From contig NGBS01001170.1 of assembly GCA_002245135.1 (NCBI GenBank), forward strand, positions 62,001 through 126,000: a stretch of DNA of 64,000 bases. Direction: 5' to 3'. A program made the position numbers and the translations under genes. Position 1 is the stretch's first letter; the number at the start of each line of letters is the position of its first letter. The notes under the pieces are model-generated. The model was not told the origin of the DNA and did no database searches. It was given only the letters and a program-made list of their open reading frames with translations. The stretch comes from Proteromonas lacertae (lineage: Eukaryota > Sar > Bigyra > Opalinata > Proteromonadidae). Of this stretch, positions 48,600 to 61,136 are shown piece after piece.

Positions 48600-50857
48600 T
48601 TAAAACGGTTTCTTCCAAGTTGTTTCTCTTGTTTGAATATTATAATAATAAGTTTTACCTGTAACTTTATCTACTGCTTCACTCCATATATTCGCTTTTA
48701 TATTATTCTCTTTTTTCGATGGTTGAACAAATGGATCTCCATATAACGAAATAGGAGTTATAACTTTATTCTTAGCTGGTGAAGCTGCTAAATGATTCTT
48801 AGAAACAGAAGAAGAACGAATTGTTGATGGTTTCTTTGATATTGGGAATTTGATATCTATTGGTATTTCTTTCTTCAATGAAGTTGATGAAAATGAAGAT
48901 TTTCTTGAATTAATTTTAGTTGTTGAGGAAGATCTTTTTGTGTTTTTTATTGTATTTGTATTTTCTGATTTAGATGAAGAAGTAGGAATAGGAGAAGAAG
49001 GAATTGATAACTTTGTTGTTGTTGATGATGAAGGAGTAGATTTAATTGGAGTTGTTGATTTAGATTTAGATGGAGATGATGTATGAGTATAAAAATTGGA
49101 TTGCTTATTCAATAATTTTGATATTTCCAGTCTTTGACATACAACAGCCCATTCTGCTTGTACAACTCTTTGTTCTAGTGTGAGATTCTCATTTAATACA
49201 CCTGAAGGCTATATTCATAATAATAATAATAATAATAATAATATATATATATATATATACTGGATAATGTGAAAGACTGTTGAGATATTTATTCATTCTT
49301 TCTGATTGAATATTTATATATTTATTAAAATCAATACATTTATCATTTTCTTGTTGTATTGTTTCTGAACCATGAAATATGTACAACAATTTGTTTATTT
49401 GTGACTTCAATTGAGTATTCTCTTCTTTCAACTATATATATATAAAGATAAGAAATTTAATATACTTTTTCATTTTCATTTACTATTTGTTCCATATCTA
49501 GTGGAATATTCTGATAATGGTTGCTATTATTGGATGTAGCTTCAATTTTCTCTTGTAATATACTCTACAGTATAAAAACTAAATCAATAATATATATACT
49601 TTAAGTCTTTCTATTTCTAATTCATATTGATGTAATAATTCAATATTATCATAAGTTTCATTCACATTTACATTCACTTCAATTGATTTGGCTCTTTCAG
49701 CAAATTGTAATCTAAATGAATTAATATAAATATAAATATATACGAAGAAATACCATCATCCATATACTCAATAGATGGACTTAATGTAATAATAAATAAT
49801 GTTTTACTATTTCCACCTAATGAATCTTGTAAAAGTCTTGTTAATTTACTATTCCTATAAGGTATATGTGACTTATTATTAGCTAATCCTCGAATACAAT
49901 TACCTAAATTACTAAGACTTTTATTGATTGATGTCATTTCTTGTATTCTTTGATCTGTAAATGAACCAAATTGATAAGGATGCCACTTCTCACTACCAGC
50001 TAAATCAACTAAATTGATCTTAGAGAAGATTGATTTTTCACCACCATTCTCTGTTTTTATTTTCTGTGTAATTATTAACTCAAATAATGTATGAGATCTA
50101 CTACTATGATTATTCAAATCTGTGGCTCGTACTGAACGATTATGAGCTCCTAACCATAACAAACACAATGCTTCTTCAATTGTATTAATCTAAATAATAA
50201 TAATAATTATTATTATTATTATAAATACATTCATTTCAATTGCATCTGGTACATAAACACTTCCTTTTATTTCTCTTATTTCTAAACCGTTGCTATTAGT
50301 ACTACGACTATCATCACATTTTAATAAATCGTATATTTTCTCATTGTATATTTCTAAATAACTACAACTAACTGAACATTCAATATCTTCATTATTCTCA
50401 ATAAAATTGTATATATTCTCTAATACACGAGGTATTATTCCCCACAAGTCGCGCTGTTGGTAAAGAGTGGTACTATGAATATCTTCAGGTGTAACAAATG
50501 GATTAGACTTAGACTTGTCTTTAGCAAAATTCCACATATCAATTCCTAACATTGTATGTGTCTTTCCTGTTCCAGTTTGTCCACTAACACAAATAAATGA
50601 TATTCTATATACTAGGCGAATATTGTGCAATTATATCCTCTCAATGCATCAATAATTAAGTCTGTACATTGATCATATACTTCAGCTTGTGTTGAATTTT
50701 CATTGAATACTTTATCGAATTTATAACAGAAATCTCTACTGCATTCTGGAGTACTTACAACTAATTTATCTCTCACTTGTATCCATCTTGTTTTATCCTT
50801 TTCAGCACTGATAAATGGACGAATTCTTGAATATACACTGATATAAGTCTTGCTCAT
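48600..50857 (-). CDS. Kinesin with C-terminal WW domain
   Basis: The motor domain begins MSKTYISVYSRIRPFISAEK. The P-loop AYGQTGTGKTHTM is created by splicing across an intron near 50586-50615. Switch I NNHSSRSH, switch II LVDLAGSE, and NKSLSNLGNCIRGL and IPYRNSKLTRLLQDSLGG follow, so the motor looks complete. A short coiled coil (about 49700-49190) comes next, then a Ser/Thr/Lys-rich basic region. The last 30 residues form a WW domain: IWSEAVDKVTGKTYYYNIQT followed by RETTWKKP. About seven exons. The subfamily is not obvious. WW domains bind Pro-rich or phospho-Ser/Pro peptides, so this end probably selects cargo. Confidence 0.82.
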
Positions 50858-50954
50858 TACTTCACAATGCAATTTTTAAATTTGAAAAATACGATGAGAG
50901 CAGATCAAGTACATTTTCATAAAAATAATAAGCAAATGGTTATATTACTTTATA

Positions 50955-51729
50955 TTACTGTGGATCTATTTCAATCACTCTCATTTCTCCATTCTTAAGT
51001 GTGGATTTATCAATACAATCACCCTCTTTGTTATGAATAATAGTATTTGTCACAAATCGTTTTAAAAAAGCAGAATGTGAAACAACTCCTATAACTTTTT
51101 CATTTCTCTTACATAACCATTCAAAAAACTCATTACCTCTTTCTTCACAATGTTCTACACTTTCTCTTTCTTTAACTCCAATTATTGGATCAATTTTATC
51201 TTTTACTAATTTAAAATCAACATCTTTAAACTCTGATATTGTTTCATCCATATTATTATAACAATCTGTGTAAAATCTACCATATTTTTCTCTAATTAAC
51301 TAAAAATGAGATATTTATATACTGGGTTTGCAATTCTTTGACATTTTATTCCATTAAAAGCATATTGCATTGTTTCTAATGTTCTGATAAGCGGTGAAAC
51401 AACCACTAAATCGAATTGTGGAAAGATTTTGATTGTTTTATTCAATTCTTTAGCTTGATCTATACCCAATTGTGATAATCTATATTTATAAAACTTAACA
51501 ATCATACGGTGGATCTATATTCTCTTTTGCTTCATATACATACTTTTCTTTTTCTAAAATATTAAATAGATTCATTATACCATCTTCAGTTTCATATTTA
51601 CTAGCTTTTAAATTATGAGCTGCTTCACCATGTCTTATTATATATACATTCTTTTTATTTCTATTAAACTTCTATAGAAACTCTAACATTATACTTTGTT
51701 AAAGGTGTTATAACCTGATAACTGATCAT
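50955..51729 (-). CDS. Histidine-phosphatase / phosphoglycerate-mutase-like protein A
   Basis: Four exons on the minus strand give about 220 residues. The first intron (34 nt) ends TTTAATAG and brings the start MISYQVITPLTK in frame with NVYIIRHGEAAHN, the RHG catalytic motif. LVVVSPLIRTLETMQYAF and VIGVVSHSAFLKRF (second catalytic His) complete the fold. It resembles the plant-type PGAM-domain phosphatases more than glycolytic PGAM. It is tandem with a close paralogue just upstream. The substrate is unknown. Confidence 0.78.
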
Positions 51730-51830
51730 TTTCAACCTAAAAATGAATTTCAATAAAAATGAGATTTGAGTATTATTTGACAAAAACAGACCATCAATAG
51801 TATTATATTAAAATTTATAAAACACGAATT

Positions 51831-52637
51831 TCAAGATGATGCTATTTCTACAATTTTTAAATCACAATTATCAAACATTACAGACTTAATGCCTTTCTCA
51901 CTTGTATCTTTAATAACATATTTACCAAAGAATCTCTTTAAAAACCCAGAATGTGAAACAATTGCTATTCTATTCTCTTCCCTTTCACTTAGCCAGTCTA
52001 ATAGTTGATTTCCTCTTTCATCTATATGTGATGGACTCTCTCTTTTTCTTACTTGGAAATATGGATCAACTTTTTCAGTTACTAAACTGAAATCTACATT
52101 TGGAAACTTAGGAATTATTTCATCTAAGTTACGATAACAGTCTGTGAAATAGTCTCCACATTGTTCTCTTATCAACTATGAAAAATAGTAATAATTGCTG
52201 AAGAATCTATACTGGATGTACAATTTTTGGACATTTCACTCCTTCAAATGCATAAGTCATTGTCTCAAGAGTTCTTGTTAACGGAGATACAAGTATAAGA
52301 TCAAAAGGAGGTTCATATTTGATTTTTATGTTTAGAACTTTAGCTTGCTGAATTCCTTTTACTGATAATCTATTGAAATTCATGTTATAATCTCTATTCA
52401 TACGGTGAATCAAGAAATCTCATATTTCTTCCAACATGGTTTCTTCGACCTAAAAATATTGCAAAGAAAATAAATACTTTCCATATCTGAAAAATAATAT
52501 ACGGCTTCATTATGGACTGAAGTTCCATGTCTTATAAAATATAAAATTTTCTTTGTTCTATGGCAAGTTAGATAATTTTAGTTTTACTGAAATCTAGGAT
52601 CTATCACATGATAAACGTTTGGCTCATTCTGCTGCAT
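51831..52637 (-). CDS. Histidine-phosphatase / phosphoglycerate-mutase-like protein B
   Basis: Tandem paralogue of the previous gene, with introns at matching positions. It starts MQQNEPNVYHVIDPRFQ, which splices through a 30-nt intron to TKKILYFIRHGTSVHNE. LILVSPLTRTLETMTYAF and IAIVSHSGFLKRFF hold the other active-site elements, including the second His. The last 114 residues are clearly homologous to copy A, whereas the N-terminal third has diverged and is shorter. No signal peptide is visible. Confidence 0.76.
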
Positions 52638-52755
52638 TTTTTAAATATTCAAAATATTGCTTGATAGGAATCAAGCTAAAATTTAGTTTTTGCTCATTAA
52701 ATCACTACATACTCACATAACAGAAATAAAAAATGTTTAGATTTATTATAGGTAT

Positions 52756-53801
52756 TCACATACATTTATAAATCACGCCATTATTCGTGATTCCATCATA
52801 ACAGAAAATATTAGCGATTGGTTGGTCTTTATTTGAAATTAATTTAATAATATCTTGACCTAAAACAGCACCAACTAAAGCACCAATATGTGGCAATTCC
52901 ATTCCTTGCGAAGTTCTATAACTATTAACATAATCAATTAATAATTGTGAATCTTCTATTCCTTCAGAAGCACACCAGTCATTTAGTTTTATCGTATTAT
53001 TCTGTGATAAATCTATTAAAAATTAAATATACATATATGTAAATAACATACATCTCCAATAATTAACCAACATTTTATCTTTATCATTTTTATTCATTTT
53101 AATATTACTGAAAAGTGGATATTCTACTGTGACAGTCTTGGTTTTACTAAGAGAATAATAATAACAGTATACTCTGTATATTCGAAATGTGACAAATCAG
53201 CTATTAAAATACCACTAAAACCAAAACATTCAACTGAATAAAGTGGAATATTCTTATTATGACAGATTTCATCAACTTCCTTCTATTTTATAAATATTAT
53301 ATAATGATACTATTATTGAGTAATTTCTCCACAAACATACACACGATATTTCATTTGAATTGATCATTTCATTCATTTTTGTGAATGTAATTTCTTCTTT
53401 TATACCAACTACTTTCACTAATGGGTTTAACTCCTGAAGTGTTGGAGTTGTAACATCAATAATCTATAATTTGATAAATGTATATAACATACATCTTTAC
53501 CAATGTCCTCTTCTTTTAAACAAAATATACTTCCAACATCTTCTATTTTTATTTCTCTTTTATCAATAATAGTCACATTTAATCCGGCTAATACTAAATC
53601 TTTAGCACACTTAAAGAGTATTAAAGAAATTATAATTATACTTCCAACATTGTAACTGACATTCCACAAATTAATATATTTGCTTTTCTTAATTTGGCCT
53701 GAGAGTCTGCACCCCATAATCTTATCTGACGATCATATCTACACAATAAATGCAATACAATACATTTCTGCTTCTTTTTCTGTAAGTTCATTGGTATTCA
53801 T
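52756..53801 (-). CDS. SAE1: SUMO-activating enzyme subunit 1 (AOS1) like
   Basis: About seven exons. It starts MNTNELTEKEAEIYDRQIRL and continues WGADSQAKLRKANILICGMS, the canonical E1 opening, then CAKDLVLAGLNVTIIDKREI (Rossmann strand) and LQELNPLVKV. The end PHIGALVGAVLGQDIIKLIS, then FCYDGITNNGVIYKCM, is typical of Aos1. There is no catalytic Cys domain, as expected for this half of the SUMO E1; the partner UBA2 is not in the window. The GxGG of the nucleotide loop reads GMSVTM, which is unusual. The intron before CAKDLV ends in AAG rather than TAG. The gene ends with TGA, showing that TGA is a stop here. Confidence 0.8.
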
Positions 53802-53992
53802 TATGTATTAATATTTAATAACTACGAAAAATAAAGTAATTGAAGAGAAAAACAAAAAATTATAAAAAAGCTTGGTTTTGAAGTTTGATATAGTTAGAAA
53901 AATAAATGCGTTTTACTTTTTTTAATTTTTCCAATATCTCTACCATGTATTAGAATTTCCCATCTAAAATATCAGTACAATAACAAATTAAT

Positions 53993-55854
53993 TTATTCTA
54001 TGTATTTCTTTAAAAAACTTATCAAATTATCACAATCTTCGATTGAACTTAAATAACCAAGTGAACTTCTCACAGCTCCAACTGGTCTTCCATTAATTTC
54101 AGCTATGCCATGACTAGCACTACACATATTTACAAAATCAGAATTCTTCAAATAATTCTTTATATCTTCATCACTAAACTTCATAGCAGCATAAGTCGCT
54201 CCAGGATTACAATGCCAACCAGCACGAACCTATTATATATATATATTATTAAATTAATACATGAATATTTAAACTTGCAGCATCCTCTTGTACTTTTAAA
54301 TAATTAACATAACTTTCATTTTTATGTTCTAAAATGAAATAATAGATAATCAGTTAATTATATATACTAACATTGAATGTAACTATTGGACCTTGTCTAT
54401 CATTAAATAATTCATCATTATGTTTACCATATATCTCCAGCAATGGTTTATCATTTGAATGTTTTAATTGTTTTAATTTGTTATATAAATACATCCTTAA
54501 ACATGAGGTATGTTTATATACAGCTTCTATTCCACCGATACTATTTATGGATTCATAACCATACTTTAATATAGCAATATCTATACATAATAATAATAAT
54601 AATAATAATACTTAGAAAATCAGGAGTTCCATCTTCATACTTTTGTGATGGATTCTTTGGATGACTATTATATTAAAATAAAAATAAAGTATTTATTACA
54701 TTTTATAATCTTCGCCCATTATTACAGACAACACACTTCCACCTCCCCAATACGTTTTATCAATTTTATCAATTATATTATTACTAATCAACAAAGCACC
54801 AACACCTGTAGGATAACCAAATATCTTATAAAATGATATAACACAAAAATCAGGTAAAAATCCATTCGGTGAAAATGGAAGTGAAGATGTAGGTACATAG
54901 GCTGCTATATCTACTAATACAAATAGCTGTGGATATTGTTTATGTAATTGTTCAACCCATTCAAATGGATATTTTACTCCGCCAAAATTTTCTGTTAATG
55001 GATATGCAAATAAATGAGAAGAATTCTTATCCAAATCCTATTTGTGTTGATATATTAAAATGAAAATATTTATACTAATTTTGATATTACATCAAATACA
55101 TTTTCTTCATCAACTACTACAAACTGACCGCCACTTTTTTTTACTATATTTCTTATTCCTAAAACACTGTTATGATTTTGTCTTAAGTATATAAAAAATG
55201 ATTTATTTGTCCATTGTATTATATCTCCTACTGTATGTAATGCTCCTGTAGCACATCGAGTAAATACAACACTGTAATCTTCATTACTAGTATTAAGAAA
55301 TTTCAACAAATCTAATCTAGCATTCTATAAATGATAAAACAATTGGATATGATAAAAATACCAATATTGTATCATCTGTAGTTTTTGCACATGGACTTTG
55401 ACCATGGTTATTACCATATAACACTGTCTTTAATTGATACATTGATTTTTCAAGTTGTGAATCTCTATAAATACTTGCACCTGTATAATCTAAATAAGTC
55501 TGTCCTTTTAATCTAGTTAAATCGTTTCTACGAATTTCATCAAGCGCGCCATTGTAACCATAACTATTATAAACGTATTTATATCATACTACAACTTACA
55601 AGATTCATTAAGTCCATTAAAAAAAGATGTAGCTCTGAATGATGGTGTTAAACTGTGATAGGAAAAAGCTTTTACTATTATTGGAATCTATAAACGTTTA
55701 GAATATATTTTAATACTAAAACGACAACGAACAAACCACACAAACATGGAACAACTGGCCTTCTACGAATTTCAATTGCGTATATTCCTAATCTATTCAT
55801 GTACCAGCTTCTTTTCATCCAAACACAACAAGCCGGCTCGTCTTTATACTCCAT
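53993..55854 (-). CDS. MOCOS-like PLP cysteine desulfurase, membrane-anchored, no MOSC domain
   Basis: About nine exons. After MEYKDEPACCVWMKRSWYMN there is a hydrophobic segment (PCLCGLFVVVLVLIPIIVKAF), a likely membrane anchor. The desulfurase fold follows: YGYNGALDEIRRNDLTRL, YLDYTGASIY, VFTRCATGALHTVG, RQNHNSVLGIR and SFYKIFGYPTGVGALL with the PLP Lys. WGGGSV, VRAGWHCNPGA (the Cys that takes up sulfur) and GAVRSSLGYLSS complete it. This is the N-terminal half of molybdenum cofactor sulfurase. The C-terminal MOSC domain that binds Moco is absent: the gene ends at YIE and none follows. It could be a Moco sulfurase working with a separate MOSC protein, or another desulfurase. Confidence 0.75.
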
Positions 55855-55979
55855 GTTTTTCGTCTTACACACAACTTATTACACAATCCTAAGTCTTTTG
55901 TTGGACTTAGAAGATTTTCAAACAATTTAAGTGACTTTAATTTCATTGATGTATTGTATTTCTTTATAATTATTAGGAA

Positions 55980-56441
55980 ATGGAAGGCATTCATATAAAA
56001 GCATATGGAGATGAAGGTTTTCAATTAGACAATAATATTATATTAAGAGGTTCAGCATTGGTTTTTTCTGATCTGTTTTTGTTATGGAAGCCACGAACTG
56101 TTGATATGATTACACCAAAGTCATTAGCACCATTAGTTTATAGGAATCCAACACTGGATTTGGTTATATTTGGAACTGGTGACGCTGTGGAACAACTTCC
56201 AGTTGAATCAAGACATTATTTATTACAACATCACATATTTTTCGAATGCATGGACAATGTATGATAATATTATGATATTTATGAATAGTTAAATGCAATA
56301 GGAACATACAATGTGTTATTAGATGAAGGAAGACATGTTGCAGTTGGTCTTTTAGGCGATCCAAGGTCATTTAAGCCACTCCCATTCTTAGATATTATCA
56401 AAAATTTTGGAAACCCAACAAGATTAAGAGATTCAGAATAA
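55980..56441 (+). CDS. NDUFAF3: NDUFAF3 / Mth938-domain protein
   Basis: Exons 55980-56258 and 56289-56441 give 143 residues. The whole is one Mth938-like domain: IHIKAYGDEGFQLDNNIILR, then GSALVFSDLFLLWKPRTVDMI, LDLVIFGTGDA and YNVLLDEGRHVAVGLL. In mitochondria NDUFAF3 helps assemble complex I; family members without that role exist (AAMDC). A TAG just before the ATG looks like an acceptor, and the DNA upstream can encode an in-frame Arg/Phe/Asn-rich stretch (GLRRFSNNLSD) resembling a mitochondrial targeting peptide. No in-frame ATG for it was found, so the annotated start is the conservative one. It is divergent from the MOCOS-like gene. Confidence 0.72.
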
Positions 56442-56571
56442 TTTTCTTTGAAAATATGTAATTAAAATGCTATTATTATTATATTTTTAATAATTAGGAA
56501 AAATTTGTTTTTTTTTTAATTTTACGAACTTTTTAATTAAATATATAATCTCATTATATATATATATATAT

Positions 56572-58797
56572 TTATCTTCTTCCACCTCTTCCACCTCTTC
56601 CTCCTCCTCTGCTTCCACCTCTTCCTCTGCCACCTCCATATCCACCTCCTCTTCCACCACTACTATAACCTCTACCACCTCCACCATATCCACCAGCTTT
56701 ACCCATCTGATAAGGAGCAACTTGTTCTCTTTGTTTTAACTTTGGCAATTTTTCACATCTTATAAATGATGGATTTTTATAATTCTTCAGTTTATTATCA
56801 AAATCATTAGCTAAATCAGCTGGTAAATCAAATACAGCACCTTTAGAATCTTCAGTCATTACCATACCCTTAATTTTACTACAATTTTCTTCACTGATCA
56901 TTTTCTTTAAAGCTCCCCAACAATAAGATAAAGTTCTCATTTCAATACTTGAATTAAACTCATAAGCAACATAACCATCCATTCCACTCAATATTGATCT
57001 TTCATTCACACATTTTGAACCTAATATCAATGCATAACATCTAGTAATAGCTTCCATTGGATCTGCAAATTGTTTTAAACATTCTTCAGCACATGGTTTT
57101 AATAACTCAATCATATTATCTTTCACTTCTTTCATATCATCTAATACTTGACTTGCACTATATAATATAATATCTTTAGGTTGTGGTGAAGATATTCTAA
57201 TAAATTTATTACTACCTAATGCCTTTTCTAATGATTGAATAACACTTTCACTTCGATTAGTATATAATGTAATACAAATACCACTCTTACCTGCTCTTCC
57301 TGTTCTTCCAGATCTATGGACATAAGTATCATAGTCAGCTTTACCACTGAAATTAGTGGAAGGTGGTTCTCTGTTAATAACTAAATCAACATTATCTATA
57401 TCTAAACCTCTTGCAGCAACATCTGTTGCAATTAAACATTTGAATTTATATTGAGCAAAATCGTCTAATGTTGTTTCTCTTGTTTTCTGTGGAATATCTC
57501 CATGTAAAACTCTATTAGAATGTTGTAATTCTGTGGAATTAGATAATTCATCACAACTTACCTTTGTATCACAAAATATAATACATCTACCTGTTGGACG
57601 ACAATACATTTTGATTAAATCTGAGATAATACTTGGTTGATTTTCTCTTGTTGATTTTAATATATAATGTTTCACATCACTACTAGCTTGTTTATCACCA
57701 ACTAAATCAATTAATTTATAATTCTTCTTCATATACTTCTTAGCTACATCTTTTACCCAATCTGGTATTGTTGCTGAGAATAATAATATTTGTGCTTTAT
57801 CTTGCTTTTCACTATCATCACCAATAGCCTTGTTATAATATGCATTAAATATCTTATCAATATCTGGCTGAAATCCCATATCCAACATTCTATCAGCTTC
57901 ATCTAATATTATATACTTCAAATCTTCTAAATGTAAAGTTCTTCTTTCAATATGATCGATTATTCTACCAGGTGTACCAATCAAAACATCAATACCATAA
58001 CGTAACTTTTGATTTTGTTCATCATATCCTGTTCCACCATAAATACATAATTGGCGAAGATCTGGTGCACAATAATTAAATTCATCAGCGGTTTGACGAG
58101 CTAATTCTCTTGTAGGAGATACAACTATTACACATGGATTCTTTTGGTTTAATAACTTTGGATTTGTTTTTATTTTTTCAATTACTGGAAGAATAAATGC
58201 TAATGTTTTACCTTGACCTGTCATAGCTCTACCTATAATATCATGACCATCATATATTGAATCATAAGTTAATGACTGGATTGGGAATAAATGAGTGATT
58301 CCTCTGTCATTTAATAATGTTATTGTTTCTGGTGATATTCTGAAGTTTGATAGTAAAGATTTACTACCTTCTGATTGGATGAGCACTGGTTCTTCTTCAT
58401 CTTCTTTTGGTCCTATTTAAGATTAATTCGTGCTGTAAAAATACTTGGAGTAGAATTAACTGATTTTGGTGTTTCTGGTGTTTCTTCAATTTTAGCTTCT
58501 ATATTTTAAACAATAAATACACAATTTTAATACTCTTGGATGATTTTTCTTCTTTACTAGACGATCTTCTTCTCTTTTTCTCTATGTATTAATGTAAAAT
58601 GTCCCAATATACCAGGTTCAACTATTTCTTCAACTTTTGGTTTTTCTTCTGCTGTTTCTGCTGCGTCCATTGATCTAGTTCTCATTCTTCTTGTAGGGGT
58701 AGGAGCCTCTTTCTTAGAATGTTTTTTACTACCTAATGAAATGTTTACCATATGTTTTTATACTTTCTTCTGATGATTTAGTGTGATTTTTACCCAT
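56572..58797 (-). CDS. DDX21/DDX50-type nucleolar DEAD-box RNA helicase
   Basis: Short exons at the start (MGKNHTKSSEESSKKHSKKE..., Lys/Ser/Arg-rich, nucleolar-type) splice into one long exon. The helicase core is complete: FPIQSLTYDSIYDGHDIIGR (Q motif region), AMTGQGKTLAF (Walker A), VSPTRELARQT, GTPGRIIDH, LDEADRMLD, LFSATIP, RCIIFCDT, TDVAARGLDI and HRSGRTGRAGKSG. A GUCT domain follows (NMIELLKPCAEECLKQFADP onward), diagnostic for the Gu/DDX21 group, and then an RGG-rich tail of about 40 residues. DDX21 works in rRNA processing and RNA polymerase I/II transcription. Confidence 0.88.
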
Positions 58798-59152
58798 TAA
58801 TGTCAAAAATGCAATACACAAAATACAATTGTATTAGTTTGTATTATTTTTTCATTATCAAAAAGATAAATATTTTATGTGCAAATATATAGCAAAGTAT
58901 CGCTATTATGCATAGTTTAAATATAGAAAGTATAAAATAATCAAATACACAGTAATTAACAAAATCTCAAAACGGATTGATTTATACCTACATAATTTAT
59001 CAATAAAAGTGTCAAATGTGTTATTAGAATTATGTCTGAGTGATTATTTTGTATTTTACTTTTGATAACACAAATCAGTTTAATCTCTTTTTTATTCATA
59101 ATACACAACGGTTTACAGTAAATATTCCCATAAAACACCTGTTGCGTTATGG
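58798..59152. other. Intergenic, divergent promoter region
   Basis: About 350 bases lie between the helicase and ePHD genes, transcribed away from each other. Nothing else is recognised. Confidence 0.5.
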
Positions 59153-59281
59153 ATGCGACAGAACAAACATCTAGTAGCTATAAAACACATCCTTCGAAAA
59201 AGTCAGATTTTGGCTTTAATTGAGTTAAATAACGAGTTGCTTTATGTTTTCTTATTCGTAAATTCCTTTATTTGGAAAGAA

Positions 59282-60950
59282 ATGAGTAACATTAAAGATT
59301 TAAAGTGTCAATTCTGCCATACAGTTGCTAACTACAGTGGATTAGGTTCATTATCAACTATATTAATACCGTATTTATATAGCAATGATCTATTGATAGA
59401 AATGTTGGTGAATGCGCTTATCATAAGCCATGTTTAGTCTGGTCTGAAGAAATGCTGTCAGAACCAGTTGATCGGCCTAATTGTATTAAAAATGCTATTA
59501 AGAGGGCTATGAGAACCAAATGCTTCTGTTGCAAAAGCCTAGGAGCTTCAATTAAATGTGCTGTAGAAGGGTATGTATATAAGTATTAATAATATTTATT
59601 AGATGTTCAAAACAATATCATTATCCATGTGCAATACAAGAAGCGTCAGTATTTCAAACAAATCCACCTAAACATTTCTGTAAAGAACATAGATGTATAT
59701 AATAATCATTAAATATCACTTTTCTATAGCTGAATGTGAAGATGGTGTATTAAATCCAGAAGGAATGACTGTAAATGTTACATCAACTACATTTCTAGAA
59801 ACTATGTCTTCAAAACCATTACCAATTACACCCGAACAGAATCATCATGATAATGTACCTTTTCCATCAATTCCAGATATATATCCCTTATCAAATCCAC
59901 AAACAAGCTTAGTTAAAGAATATGAAGCTAAATTAAGTAATGATAGTAGTATAGAAGTAATAGGTGAAGAAGAATATGCAGAAATAGAAGAAGAAGTAAA
60001 GAAAAAGAAAGAAAAAAGTAGTAATGATAATGATAATAATGTGAATAACGATAGTGATGGTTTTAAGAATAACAATATACCAAAAAAACATTATTTCCTA
60101 CTCCCTTTTCATTATCATCATCAAATCCATTAATAGAAATAAGAAAACTATCAGAAGGAGGATCAGACAGTAATTCTGATACTTTTAGTGATAAACATAA
60201 TAATAAAGATAAAGAGAATGAATTAAAAGAGAATTTGATTTCTGTATTTCACCTCCATTATCAACGCCGCCTTTAAATAGTAAGGTAAATAATAATAATA
60301 ATAATAATAAAGAGAATGATAACAATACTACCAATACTCTTACAATCAAAACAACACAAACAAAACAAAATAAATTATCATCTCCATCTCCATCAGTAAA
60401 ACAAAATGAAAGTAATAAAACAGATAGCTCTATAACAAGTTCAAAAAGAGGATCTAAAAGAAAATCCGATACTGAATCACCGCCATATAAGAATATGAAA
60501 TTATTTACATTAGAAAATAGAGATTTTATTAGAGTAAAAATAGTTAAATCATTGAATACACTTTCTAAAGGGTATATAATCTCGTTATTTGGTGCTCAAT
60601 CATTTTTTGACTGTTTAAGAACAAGTCATTCAACGGAATTGTCAATTGATTATGGAATAGACGTTGAACAATTTAAATCGATATATGAAAATGCAAAATT
60701 GTGTAATATTTCAGTTATGAAAATGATTTTAGATGATTATACTGAAGAAACTCCAGTGTATAAGATTCTTAATAGTATGGGTAAAACAAATACAGTTGGA
60801 TATATTGAAAGAGATTTATATGAAATATTCATCATTCCAAATGGACAAAGTCTGCCAAATTGTGGAACATTTGCTGCTTCTATGGAAATATTTTCAAGAA
60901 ATGGTGAAACTATTGCTGCTTGGTGTTTATTGGTAAATAAACTTAGATAA
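59282..60950 (+). CDS. Extended PHD-finger protein, SPOC-like C-terminus
   Basis: The start is uncertain (ATG at 59153 or 59282). LKCQFCHTVANYSGLG, then GECAYHKPCLVWSEEM, TKCFCCKSLGASIKC, GCSKQYHYPCAIQ and KHFCKEH form an extended PHD (ePHD) domain with all zinc ligands, as in PHF6 and KMT2 proteins. An intron at about 59371-59399 must be removed to join it. A long Ser/Asn/Lys-rich linker follows, in which the frame can be kept only by an intron of about 75 nt (GTTTTA...TAG, about 60058-60135) and by a second, less clear intron or indel near 60250-60290. The last 150 residues (KLFTLENRDFIRVKIVK... to VNKLR) are globular and SPOC-like. It is probably a chromatin factor. Confidence 0.65.
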
Positions 60951-61136
60951 ATAGCAAATGTTTCATAAATATCATCACTTAATAAATGAAAATTGAATAA
61001 TCTCTGTAACTATTTTTAATTGGATTATTAGACTTTCTTTTACTTATTATTATGTTATTTAGTTAATAAATAGATGAAATATTGAATTTAATAAAAATAA
61101 ATCCGTTTCAATTATAATTTTCATTTTAAAAATTAG

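Noticed and set aside
50955-52637. Glycolytic cofactor-dependent phosphoglycerate mutase
   Set aside because: The RHG and His motifs fit the wider histidine phosphatase family, but length and flanking motifs do not match the glycolytic enzyme.
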